Source: Pseudomonas sp. stari2 (GTDB lineage: Bacteria > Pseudomonadota > Gammaproteobacteria > Pseudomonadales > Pseudomonadaceae). From it: a DNA stretch of 64,000 nucleotides. Where the stretch lies: the NCBI RefSeq assembly GCF_040760005.1, contig NZ_CP099760.1, positions 1,235,501 to 1,299,500 on the forward strand, in the 5' to 3' direction. Position 1 is the first letter of the stretch. Each line of letters starts with the position of its first letter. Shown here in pieces: positions 53,393 through 61,845 of this stretch. The notes beneath the pieces are model-generated. The model was not told the origin of the DNA. It did not search any database and saw only the letters and a list, made by a program, of their open reading frames with translations. The translations under genes were made by a program, and so were the position numbers.

Positions 53393-53989
53393 TGGCTTTG
53401 GGCTCGGCTTTGGACTTGATGCTAAGCAAGCTAACATTTTCTGTTTGGGGTTGTCTTGGCGGCCTCTGGGCCGACCAGGCTTTTGGGGCTTTGGGGGTAT
53501 ATCCGTTGCTTCGGGTGCTGCGGCTGGCGGTTTCGCTCTTACAGCGACTCCCTTTGGCAAACGCCCCAAAGGAAGCAAAGGTCTGGGCCCCGGCGTTCGG
53601 CACCTCGCCTAGGCTCGGTGTTCCTTCGTTCCGGGACTCATCCGGGGGCACCGCCTCCGGTTTGCTTCGCTGCACCTCCTCTCGGTTTGTTCGGCTTCGC
53701 CAAACGGCGCTTCGCGCCCACCCCCGGATGAATCCCTCCACTCAGCCTGCCGAAGGGGCCAGCACGTCAAAAGCGGTACTCGAGCTAACGCTCATTGTGT
53801 TGAGTGGTGGAAAGCCAAAGCCAAAGCCAAAGCAGGTGCGGGATGTGGGCTTTTTAAGACCCGAATTCACCTCGGTATGTCACGTCGGCGTACCTCTCCC
53901 AAACAGCTCGGTCAGTTCCCTCTCCTCGGGGAGAGGGTTAGGGTGAGGGGTGGCGCTCTCAACATCACACCAATTTCAGGAGGACCAAC
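53393..53989. repeat. 597-bp intergenic region with repeat-like element
   Basis: Left edge GGCTTTGGGCTCGGCTTTGG (53394-53413) is mirrored by tandem CCAAAGCCAAAGCCAAAGC (53815-53833) on the right, giving inverted ends around about 440 bp. The interior is rich in small hairpins such as GGCGC-TTC-GCGCC near 53713. Long frames occur on both strands (up to 196 codons), but they are low-complexity, basic and overlapping. I recall closely similar intergenic sequences in other Pseudomonas genomes. A GGAGAGGG hairpin follows at 53918-53937. Confidence 0.6.
53918..53937. repeat. CCCTCTCC/GGAGAGGG repeat hairpin
   Basis: CCCTCTCC-TCGG-GGAGAGGG is a perfect 8-bp stem, followed by TTAGGGTGAGGGG. Part of the same string, GGGGAGAGGG-YTAGGGTGA, recurs at 20468-20485, and a variant lies at 39477-39497. 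Confidence 0.6.
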
Positions 53990-54958
53990 TCAATTCGCCA
54001 CCCGAACCCCCGCCAGACTCCCACTCATCTCATAAGCCGCCAATTCCGCCTGATGCCCCGCCAGAATCTCCGGCAACGACCCACGAAGGTACTCGACCCA
54101 GGTCTTGATCTTCGCATCCAGATATTGCCGCGACGGGTAGATCGCATACAGGTTCAGCTCCTGCGAACGGTAGTTCGGCATCACTCTTACCAACGAGCCA
54201 TTGCGCAAGCCTTCAATGGCGGCGTACACCGGCAACACGCCGACCCCCATCCCACTGGTGATCGCGGTTTTCATCGCGTCGGCGGAGTTCACCAGGAACG
54301 GTGAGCTGTTGATGGTGACCATTTCCTGGCCGTCCGGGCCGTCGAAGGCCCATTTTTCCAGGGGGATCACCGGGCTCACCAGGCGCAGGCAGGCGTGGTT
54401 CAGCAGGTCGCTGGGTTTTTGTGCGCAGCCGTTGGCTTTCACGTAGGCCGGGGAGGCGCAGACGATGCTGTAGGTGATGCCCAGGCGTTGCGAGACGAAG
54501 CCCGAGTCCGGCAACTCGCGAGCGAGGACGATGGACACGTCGTACCCTTCGTCGAGCAGGTCCGGCACGCGGTTGGCCATGGTCAGGTCGAAGGTCACAT
54601 CCGGGTGGGTCTTGCGGTAGCGGGCGATGGCGTCGATCACGAAGTGCTGGCCGATACCGGTCATGGTATGCACTTTCAATTGTCCGGCCGGGCGCGCGTG
54701 GGCTTCGCTGGCTTCGGCTTCGGCCTCTTCGACGTAGGCGAGTATCTGCTCGCAGCGCAGCAGGTAGCGCTTGCCGGCTTCGGTGAGCGCGATGCGCCGC
54801 GTCGTGCGGTTCAGCAGGCGGGTTTGCAGGTGGGCCTCAAGGTTGGAGACCGCGCGCGAGACGTTGGCGGTGGTGGTGTCGAGTTGCACGGCGGCGGCGG
54901 TGAAGCTACCCGCTTCGGCAACACAACTGAAGGCGCGCATGTTTTGCAATGTGTCCAT
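53990..54958 (-). CDS. LysR-type regulator (AaeR-like position)
   Basis: The 322-residue LysR protein has the winged helix MRAFSCVAEAGSFTAAAVQL / TTTANVSRAVSNLEAHLQTR and an effector domain with PDVTFDLTMANRVPDLLDEG and GMGVGVLPVYAAIEG. It is divergent from the efflux operon beginning at 55141. The arrangement copies E. coli aaeR-aaeXAB, so activation by aromatic acids is a fair inference. Confidence 0.87.
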   Translation of the reverse strand: MDTLQNMRAFSCVAEAGSFTAAAVQLDTTTANVSRAVSNLEAHLQTRLLNRTTRRIALTEAGKRYLLRCEQILAYVEEAEAEASEAHARPAGQLKVHTMTGIGQHFVIDAIARYRKTHPDVTFDLTMANRVPDLLDEGYDVSIVLARELPDSGFVSQRLGITYSIVCASPAYVKANGCAQKPSDLLNHACLRLVSPVIPLEKWAFDGPDGQEMVTINSSPFLVNSADAMKTAITSGMGVGVLPVYAAIEGLRNGSLVRVMPNYRSQELNLYAIYPSRQYLDAKIKTWVEYLRGSLPEILAGHQAELAAYEMSGSLAGVRVAN

Positions 54959-55140
54959 GGGGTGCTCTCAAGGGAGATGGCAAATTGTGACACGAAGTTT
55001 CAGGGGCTGAGACCCCCGACCAAGGGATTATCTCGTTAACCGTAACAAAGATTCGCAGAAAACCCAGCTTATCGCCGTTCAGGGCGCCCCCTAGAATTGC
55101 GCCCACCTCGAAACATCTCCCACCTCAGGAATTCGCAGCA

Positions 55141-56652
55141 GTGCCGCGTCGCATCAACAGAGCGCTTTTGCCGCTCAGTGTTCTGGCTATTTCGTTAGGT
55201 CTCAGCGGCTGCATCGGAACCGGAGGCATTGCCCCGCAGGGCAAGGCTCTGGAGGCCAATGAACTGGCCACCGACGAGGCCATCGCCCACGCCGCCCGTG
55301 ACGCAAACTGGCCCACCGCCCAATGGTGGCAAGCCTATGGCGACCCGCAACTCGATCATTGGATCGACCTTGCCGTGCAAGGCAGCCCGACCCTGGCGAT
55401 GGCCGCCGCGCGAGTGCGTCAGGCCCGGTCCATGGCCGGTGTCGCCGAAGCCGCCGAGTCGTTGCAGATCAACGGCGAGTCGACCCTCAAGCGCCACAAC
55501 TGGCCGACCGACCAGTTCTACGGCCCCGGTGAGCTGGCCAATACCACGACTTGGGACAACAACGCCGCGCTGGGTTTCAGTTACGCCCTCGACCTCTGGG
55601 GTCGTGAAAGCAACAGCACCGAGCGGGCGGTCGATCTGGCGCACATGAGCGCTGCCGAGGCGCGTCAGGCGCAGCTTGAGTTGCAGAACAACATCGTGCG
55701 CGCCTACATCGAGCTCTCGCTGCATTACGCCCAGCGCGACATCGTCGCGGCGACACTCAAGCAGCAACAGCAGATTCTCGAGCTGGCGCAAAAACGCCTG
55801 AACGGCGGAATCGGCACGCACTTCGAAGTCAGTCAGGCTGAAACCCCGCTGCCGGAAACCCATCGGCAACTGGATGCGCTGGACGAGGAAATCGCCCTGA
55901 GCCGCAACCAGATCGCCGCGCTGGCCGGCAAAGGCCCGGGCGCCGGTGCGCAATTGCAGCGTCCGACACTGTCGCTTGGCGCGGCGCTGAAGTTGCCGTC
56001 GGCACTGCCTGCCGAGCTGCTTGGCCAGCGTCCGGACGTAGTCGCCAGTCGCTGGCAAGTGGCGGCGCAGGCGCGCGGGATCGATGTCGCGCATGCCGGG
56101 TTCTACCCGAACGTCGATCTGGTCGGCAGCCTCGGCTACATGGCCACCGGCGGCGGGGCGCTGGAGTTCCTGACCGGCAAGAAGCTCAACTACAACGTCG
56201 GGCCGGCGATCTCGCTGCCGATCTTCGACGGCGGGCGACTGCGTGCCGAACTCGGTGAGGCCTCGGCGGGTTATGACATCGCCGTCGCGCATTACAACCA
56301 GACCCTGGTCAATGCGCTGAAGAACATCTCCGACCAGTTGATCCGCCGTGAGTCTATGGACAAGCAGCAGACATTCGCTGCCGAGTCCGTGGCTACCGCG
56401 CAGAAGACTTACGACATCGCGATGATCGCTTATCAGCGCGGGCTCACCGATTACCTCAACGTGCTCAACGCCCAGACCCTGCTGTTCAAACAGCAACAGG
56501 TTCAGCAGCAAGTGCAGGCGGCGCGCTTGAGCGCCCATGCGGAACTGGTGACGGCATTGGGTGGCGGTCTTGGCGCGGGTAAGGACGTGCCGACTGCCGA
56601 GCAGACCGCCGCACCGAAAACCCCGGCCCTTCTTCAAGCCCTCGACCACTGA
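55141..56652 (+). CDS. Outer-membrane efflux lipoprotein (NodT/OprM family)
   Basis: The 503-residue protein begins with GTG 55141 and a lipoprotein signal with lipobox LSGC (Cys24). TolC-type repeats follow: WWQAYGDPQLDHWIDLAVQG, FSYALDLWGRESNSTERAVD, AELLGQRPDVVASRW and PAISLPIFDGGRLRAELGEA. It forms the outer-membrane exit duct. It is first in a four-gene operon with FUSC, DUF1656 and HlyD genes. Confidence 0.9.
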   Translation: MPRRINRALLPLSVLAISLGLSGCIGTGGIAPQGKALEANELATDEAIAHAARDANWPTAQWWQAYGDPQLDHWIDLAVQGSPTLAMAAARVRQARSMAGVAEAAESLQINGESTLKRHNWPTDQFYGPGELANTTTWDNNAALGFSYALDLWGRESNSTERAVDLAHMSAAEARQAQLELQNNIVRAYIELSLHYAQRDIVAATLKQQQQILELAQKRLNGGIGTHFEVSQAETPLPETHRQLDALDEEIALSRNQIAALAGKGPGAGAQLQRPTLSLGAALKLPSALPAELLGQRPDVVASRWQVAAQARGIDVAHAGFYPNVDLVGSLGYMATGGGALEFLTGKKLNYNVGPAISLPIFDGGRLRAELGEASAGYDIAVAHYNQTLVNALKNISDQLIRRESMDKQQTFAAESVATAQKTYDIAMIAYQRGLTDYLNVLNAQTLLFKQQQVQQQVQAARLSAHAELVTALGGGLGAGKDVPTAEQTAAPKTPALLQALDH

Positions 56653-56662
56653 GCAAGCCTTA

Positions 56663-58855
56663 ATGACTCCCTTGCCCGCACCTTTGCGCTGGCTCTACTC
56701 CCTGGAATGGCGCCGGGGCTTTTTCGACTGGGCGCGCAGCGACGGCGTGACCTGGGTCTACATCTTCAAGGTGTTGATTGCCGCATTCCTGACCCTGTGG
56801 CTGGCGATGCGCCTGGAACTGCCGCAACCGCGCACGGCGATGATCACCGTGTTCATCGTCATGCAGCCGCAGAGCGGTCAGGTGTTCGCCAAGAGCTTCT
56901 ATCGTTTCCTCGGCACCCTGGCCGGGTCGGCGATGATGGTCACGCTGATTTCGCTATTCGCCCAGAACACTGAACTGTTCCTCGGCTCGCTGGCGATCTG
57001 GGTCGGTATCTGCTCGGCCGGCGCCGCCCGTTGCCGCAACTTCCGCGCCTACGGTTTTGTGCTGGCCGGGTATACGGCGGCGATGGTCGGCCTGCCGGCG
57101 CTCGCCCATCCCGATGGCGCGTTCATGGCAGCGGTGTGGCGGGTGCTGGAGATTTCGCTGGGGATTCTCTGCTCGACGCTGGTCAGCGCCGCGATCCTGC
57201 CGCAAACCGCCAGCGCGGCGATGCGCAACGCCTTGTATCAGCGCTTCGGCGTGTTCGCCCTGTTCGTCACCGACGGCTTGCGCGGGCGCAGCAAACCGGA
57301 GTCGTTCGAGGCCAGCAACGTGCGCTTTATCGCCGAAGCGGTGGGGCTGGAAGGGCTGCGCAGCGTGACCGTGTTCGAAGACCCGCACATGCGTCGGCGC
57401 AACGGTCGCCTCAGTCGCCTGAACAGCGAGTTCATGGGCGTCACCACCCGTTTCAACGCCTTGCATCAGTTGCTCGAACGCTTGCGCCGCAACGGTGCCG
57501 ATCATGTGGAAGCGGCGATCAAACCGGGTCTGCAGGATCTGGCCGAAGTACTCGACGGTTTCAGCGGTCGCGCCCTGACCAGCCCGGATGCGGCGCGTCT
57601 GGTGCTGGCGCTGACGGCTTACAAGGAAGGCTTGCCGACGCGGGTGCGCAGTCTGCGGGCGGCCTTCCAAGAGAGCGATCCGAGCGACGCCGAGCTGCTG
57701 GATTTCCACACGGCGTATGAACTGCTTTATCGCTTCGTCGATGACCTGCACAGTTATGCACAGACCCACGCTTCGCTGGCCGATCACAGCCACGAACGCG
57801 AGCGCTGGGACGAGCCGTTCACCCCGCAGACCAGTTGGTGGGCCGCAGCGGCTTCGGGGATTCGTGCCGCGTTCATTCTGGTCGTGCTCGGCAGTTACTG
57901 GGTCGCCACCGCGTGGCCGAGCGGTGCGACCATGACCCTGATCGCTGCCGCCACCGTGGGCCTTTCCGCCGCCACGCCGAACCCGAAACGCATGGCGTTT
58001 CAAATGGCGTGCGGCACGTTCCTCGGGGCGTTGATCGGCTTCGTCGAAATGTTTTTCATCTTCCCGTGGATCGATGGTTTCCCGCTGCTGTGCGTGATGC
58101 TTGCGCCGGTGATCGTGCTCGGCTCGTTCCTCACTTCGCGGCCGCAATACGCCGGTGTCGGTCTTGGCTTGCTGATCTTTTTCAGCACCGGTTCGGTGCC
58201 GGACAACCTGACCATCTACAACCCCTACACCTTCATCAACGACTACATCGCCATGGTCATGGGCATGCTGGTCTGCGCGGCGGCGGGGGCGATCATTCTG
58301 CCGCCGAACAGCCGCTGGTTGTGGCAGCGTCTGGAACAGGATTTGCGCGGGCAAGTGGTTTACGCGATCAGCGGCAAACTCAAGGGGTTGGCGTCGAGTT
58401 TCGAAAGCCGTACCCGCGACTTGATGCATCAGGCTTACGGTCTGGCGGCCGGTCAGCCGCTGGTGCAGAAAAACCTGCTGCGCTGGATGTTCGTGGTGCT
58501 GGAAGTCGGCCACGCGATCATCGAGCTGCGCAAGGAACAGGCGATCCTGCCGGTGCATCCGGCCTATGCCGAATCGCAGCCATGGCGCCAGGCAATCCGG
58601 GTCATGGGGCGCTCGCTGGTGCGCCTGTTCCTGCAACCGAATTCGAGCAATCTGGAACGTGCGCTGGTGGCGGTCGATCACGCGATCAGCCGGGTCGCCG
58701 CCACTGACGAACCGTTCGCGCCGCACTTCGATACCTCGGCCCTGCGGCGGGTGAAAAGCTACCTGCACTTCATCCGCACCTCATTGCTCGACCCGCAATC
58801 GCCCCTTGCTGCCTACGCCATCGCCAAGCCCGAAGGACTTGCCCATGCCTCGTGA
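56663..58855 (+). CDS. FUSC family inner-membrane transporter (AaeB-like)
   Basis: The 730-residue protein has two blocks of about five to six helices (YIFKVLIAAFLTLWLAMRLE; AAASGIRAAFILVVLGSYWV) separated by a cytoplasmic domain, as in AaeB aromatic carboxylic acid efflux proteins. RTAMITVFIVMQPQSGQVFA and FYRFLGTLAGSAMMV are the fusaric-acid-resistance motif. ATG 56663 follows the lipoprotein stop by 10 bp. Confidence 0.9.
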   Translation: MTPLPAPLRWLYSLEWRRGFFDWARSDGVTWVYIFKVLIAAFLTLWLAMRLELPQPRTAMITVFIVMQPQSGQVFAKSFYRFLGTLAGSAMMVTLISLFAQNTELFLGSLAIWVGICSAGAARCRNFRAYGFVLAGYTAAMVGLPALAHPDGAFMAAVWRVLEISLGILCSTLVSAAILPQTASAAMRNALYQRFGVFALFVTDGLRGRSKPESFEASNVRFIAEAVGLEGLRSVTVFEDPHMRRRNGRLSRLNSEFMGVTTRFNALHQLLERLRRNGADHVEAAIKPGLQDLAEVLDGFSGRALTSPDAARLVLALTAYKEGLPTRVRSLRAAFQESDPSDAELLDFHTAYELLYRFVDDLHSYAQTHASLADHSHERERWDEPFTPQTSWWAAAASGIRAAFILVVLGSYWVATAWPSGATMTLIAAATVGLSAATPNPKRMAFQMACGTFLGALIGFVEMFFIFPWIDGFPLLCVMLAPVIVLGSFLTSRPQYAGVGLGLLIFFSTGSVPDNLTIYNPYTFINDYIAMVMGMLVCAAAGAIILPPNSRWLWQRLEQDLRGQVVYAISGKLKGLASSFESRTRDLMHQAYGLAAGQPLVQKNLLRWMFVVLEVGHAIIELRKEQAILPVHPAYAESQPWRQAIRVMGRSLVRLFLQPNSSNLERALVAVDHAISRVAATDEPFAPHFDTSALRRVKSYLHFIRTSLLDPQSPLAAYAIAKPEGLAHAS

Positions 58856-59045
58856 AATCGCCTTCCACGGCGTGTACATGCCGACCATGACCCTGATGTT
58901 TTTCATCGCCGCGGCACTGGCCTGGGCGCTGGATCGGTTCTTGTCCGGGTTCGATCTGTACCGCTTCTTCTGGCACCCGGCGCTGCTGCGCCTGAGCCTG
59001 TTTACCTGTCTGTTCGGCGCGATGGCGCTGACTGTCTACCGTTGA
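58845..59045 (+). CDS. DUF1656 (AaeX-like) membrane protein
   Basis: The 66-residue protein starts MPREIAFHGVYMPTMTLMFF and has two helices. It matches the AaeX/DUF1656 size and N-terminus. It overlaps the FUSC stop by 11 bp and precedes the HlyD gene, the usual context of this family in aromatic-acid pumps. Confidence 0.87.
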   Translation: MPREIAFHGVYMPTMTLMFFIAAALAWALDRFLSGFDLYRFFWHPALLRLSLFTCLFGAMALTVYR

Positions 59046-59062
59046 GTCTGAGAATTGTCCCG

Positions 59063-59926
59063 ATGAAAAAGTTTTTCAGCCTGCTCGCGACCCTGCTGGT
59101 GCTGGCCCTGGCGCTGTGGATCGGCCGCACGTTGTGGGAGCACTACATGAACACCCCGTGGACCCGCGACGGTCGGGTGCGCGCCGATATCATCAACGTC
59201 GCCGCCGACGTCACCGGTGAAGTGGTGGATGTGCCGGTACGCGACAACCAGTTGGTGAAGAAAGGTGATCTGCTGATGCAGATCGACCCCGAGCATTACC
59301 GCCTCGCGGTGAAACAGGCGCAGTCACTGGTGGCTTCGCGCAAGGCCACCTGGGAGATGCGCAAGGTCAACGCCCATCGCCGCGCCGACCTCGACAATCT
59401 GGTGATCTCCAAGGAAAACCGCGACGACGCCAGCAACATCGCCGACTCCGCACTGGCCGATTACCAACAGGCCCAGGCGCAACTGGAAGCCGCTGAACTC
59501 AACCTCAAACGCACCGAAGTGCGGGCGGCGGTGGACGGCTACGTGACCAACCTCAACGTTCATCGCGGCGACTACGCCCGTATCGGCGAAGCGAAAATGG
59601 CCGTGGTCGACATGAATTCTTTTTGGGTCTACGGATTTTTCGAAGAAACCAAACTGCCTCACGTGCGGGTCGGTGATAAAGCTGACATGCAGCTGATGAG
59701 CGGCGAAGTCCTTAAGGGCCACGTGGAGAGCATTTCCCGCGGCATCTACGACCGTGACAACCCGGAAAGCCGCGAGCTGATCGCCGACGTGAACCCGACG
59801 TTCAACTGGGTGCGCCTGGCGCAACGGGTGCCGGTGCGGATTCACATCGATGAAGTGCCGGAGGGTGTGCTGCTGGCGGCGGGGATTACCTGCACCGTTG
59901 TTGTGAAACAGGAAACTGTCGAGTAA
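59063..59926 (+). CDS. HlyD/AaeA-type membrane fusion protein
   Basis: The 287-residue protein has an N-terminal anchor helix (FFSLLATLLVLALALWIGRT), a biotinyl-lipoyl-like half (INVAADVTGEVVDVPVRDNQ, LVKKGDLLMQIDP), a short hairpin and the second lipoyl half (LNLKRTEVRAAVDGYVTNLN). It links the FUSC pump to the outer-membrane duct. ATG 59063 starts MKKFFSLL. Confidence 0.9.
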   Translation: MKKFFSLLATLLVLALALWIGRTLWEHYMNTPWTRDGRVRADIINVAADVTGEVVDVPVRDNQLVKKGDLLMQIDPEHYRLAVKQAQSLVASRKATWEMRKVNAHRRADLDNLVISKENRDDASNIADSALADYQQAQAQLEAAELNLKRTEVRAAVDGYVTNLNVHRGDYARIGEAKMAVVDMNSFWVYGFFEETKLPHVRVGDKADMQLMSGEVLKGHVESISRGIYDRDNPESRELIADVNPTFNWVRLAQRVPVRIHIDEVPEGVLLAAGITCTVVVKQETVE

Positions 59927-59931
59927 TTCGT

Positions 59932-59957
59932 TGGCGAGGGGGCAGGCTCCCTCGCCA
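59932..59957. repeat. REP-like hairpin after the efflux operon
   Basis: TGGCGAGGG-GGCAGGCT-CCCTCGCCA forms a 9-bp stem 5 bp after the HlyD stop codon. The sequence resembles short extragenic palindromes common between genes in P. fluorescens and may also act as a terminator. Confidence 0.55.
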
Positions 59958-59970
59958 TGACCGGGCGGTG

Positions 59971-60369
59971 TCAGTCTTGGTAAAACGTCTCATGCAGATG
60001 CCGCCAGATCACCCGTCCGGATTCGGTTTTTTCAAACACCACGGTTGAACGCCGATCCGTGTGCAATTCACTTGCGTCGGTCTGCTGCTCGCGGTAACTC
60101 ACCGTTGCACCGTGTTCATGCAAGGCAATCCCTTGAAGCTCGTCGAGTTCGATCCTGAACCCGCTCTTCTTCCCGCCCGCCATTTGAAACAGCGCACGCA
60201 ACGCCTCGAAATCCAGCACACGTCCCAGCGGCGTCACCATGGAAAACCGTGGCGAAAAACGTGTCAGCAATCGTTCCAGCGCAGCTTCTTCTTCCTCCAC
60301 CGCAAACCATCGTTCGATGGCCTCGTGGGCCTGGATCACTTCGTCAAAGTAGTCGGTGTAGTCAGTCAT
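59971..60369 (-). CDS. NTF2/SnoaL-like protein (DUF4440 type)
   Basis: The 132-residue protein starts MTDYTDYFDEVIQAHEAIER. It shows a cone-shaped NTF2-like pattern: helices first, then RFSMVTPLGRVLDFEALRAL and alternating strands ending RVIWRHLHETF. The ligand or reaction is unknown. Its ATG overlaps the stop of the MFS gene (ATGA), so they are coupled. Confidence 0.72.
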   Translation of the reverse strand: MTDYTDYFDEVIQAHEAIERWFAVEEEEAALERLLTRFSPRFSMVTPLGRVLDFEALRALFQMAGGKKSGFRIELDELQGIALHEHGATVSYREQQTDASELHTDRRSTVVFEKTESGRVIWRHLHETFYQD

Positions 60370-61736
60370 GTGGATGTTTCCTGAAGGGGAGGTGAGTTCA
60401 GCAGGGCGAACACTTTCGTGGAGTCAAAACGCAGCACGGCGACCATCGGCAACAGCGTCAGCAACGCGGCGGCGAGAAAGCAGTATTTGAAACCGTTGGG
60501 GCCCAGTGCGCCCAGCAATGAGCTGAGCAGCGCCGCGCCGAGGCAGAAACCGAGCTGACGGTTGATGTTCCACAGGGCGCTGGAGTGGCCCATTTTGTCT
60601 GGCGTGATGCCGACAAACGCCAGGGTCTGCGCGGTGACGCTGCACAGACTGCCGCCCAGTCCCATCAGGGCATAGGCAAGGATCAACGGGCTGCTGGCGG
60701 GTTGGTCGATCTGCATCAGCACGACAATGCCCAGGCATTGCAGCAGCATCCCGGCGATCAGCAACGGCTTGGGGCCGATCCGGTTGAAGCTGCGTTTGCC
60801 CAACATGATCGCCACGCCTGAAGCCGCCGCCCAGGACAGCATCAGCGCTCCGGTGTGTGCTGCACCGAAACCGAGATCGTGCAGATACAACACGGCGATC
60901 ATGTTGGTGCCGGTAAAGATGCCGGGCACGAACAGATAGATCAGCATCGCCAGGCGTAACGAGGGGTTCTTGATGAGTTGCAGGTCAAGGACCGCCCCGG
61001 GTTTGTCCCAGCCATCACGCAGGTATATCCACAGGGTTATGGCGCTGAGCAAAAGGACACCGCCCGCGAGTCGACGGGTTTCGGGGGCGCTCGCCAGACT
61101 GACGGCCATCAACAACAGACTCAGGGTCGACACGGCCAACAGAAGGCCACGTGCGTCCAGTGCCGGGCGTTCGCTCGTTATTTGATCCGCTTTCAACCAG
61201 AGCAGGCCCAATCCGAAAGCCAAGAGCGCCACCGGCAGGTTCAGGTAGAAAATCCAGCGCCACGACAACGCTTCTACGATCAAACCGCCCGCCGCCGGTG
61301 ACAGGGCCGGCACCATCAGCGCTACCAGCAAAACCACACCAGTGAAATGCGCGCGCTGTGTCGCTGGAAACTCTCGATAAGCCAGCGCCTGACCGACCGG
61401 CAGCAACAACCCGCCACCCAGTCCTTGCAGCAGTCGCCAGCCGATCAGGCTTTCAATCGAACTCGCCTGAGCGACGAGCCCGGAGGCGATCCCGAACATC
61501 AGCAACGAACCGAGGATCAGCCGCCGCTCGCCGATCCTTGCCGCCAGCCACACGCTCATCGGAATGATCAGCGTCAGCCCGAGCATGTAGGCGTTGGTGA
61601 TCCACGCCAGTTGCGTCACCGAGGCCTGCAATTGCGCGGCAATGTCCGGGTAGGCAATGCTGGCGGCGAACATGTTCAGCAGGTCGAGGGCGAACCCCAA
61701 CAGATACACCAGCGCGACTTTCGAGCGATAGGCCAT
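60366..61736 (-). CDS. MFS drug exporter (DHA2-like)
   Basis: The 456-residue protein has about 12-14 helices. LLNMFAASIAYPDIAAQLQA and WITNAYMLGLTLIIPMSVWL match the DHA2 family entry (EmrB-like), and GWRLLQGLGGGLLLPVGQAL contains motif C-like glycine-rich sequence. The substrate is unknown. GGGAAG precedes ATG 61736. It is divergent from a LysR gene, with a 19-bp palindrome between them. Confidence 0.85.
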   Translation of the reverse strand: MAYRSKVALVYLLGFALDLLNMFAASIAYPDIAAQLQASVTQLAWITNAYMLGLTLIIPMSVWLAARIGERRLILGSLLMFGIASGLVAQASSIESLIGWRLLQGLGGGLLLPVGQALAYREFPATQRAHFTGVVLLVALMVPALSPAAGGLIVEALSWRWIFYLNLPVALLAFGLGLLWLKADQITSERPALDARGLLLAVSTLSLLLMAVSLASAPETRRLAGGVLLLSAITLWIYLRDGWDKPGAVLDLQLIKNPSLRLAMLIYLFVPGIFTGTNMIAVLYLHDLGFGAAHTGALMLSWAAASGVAIMLGKRSFNRIGPKPLLIAGMLLQCLGIVVLMQIDQPASSPLILAYALMGLGGSLCSVTAQTLAFVGITPDKMGHSSALWNINRQLGFCLGAALLSSLLGALGPNGFKYCFLAAALLTLLPMVAVLRFDSTKVFALLNSPPLQETST

Positions 61737-61811
61737 GGCAGCTTCCCTGTGATGAAGCGTGCAGGGTAGGGCGCTGGCGGCGATAGAAATACGCTGGTTT
61801 GGCTGCTAGTT

Positions 61812-61830
61812 TGTCAAAATTATTTTGACA
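61812..61830. promoter_or_regulatory. Perfect 19-bp palindrome, probable LysR operator
   Basis: TGTCAAAATTATTTTGACA is perfectly symmetrical (9-bp arms around one T). It lies 15 bp before the LysR start and 75 bp before the MFS start. Symmetry and location between divergent regulator and target genes fit an autoregulatory operator. The TTGACA it contains might also be a -35 element. Confidence 0.65.
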
Positions 61831-61845
61831 GTGAGCGTAGGGAAC

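Noticed and set aside
53151..53946. Two long frames (196 codons minus, 184 codons plus) in the 53.4-53.9 kb region
   Set aside because: Overlapping on opposite strands, basic and low complexity, and tied to a repeat-like element. Similar spurious proteins are annotated in other Pseudomonas genomes as I recall, so I treat them as repeat, not genes.
56954..58768. 604-codon minus-strand frame opposite FUSC
   Set aside because: Antisense shadow; composition unlike real proteins, no start signal.
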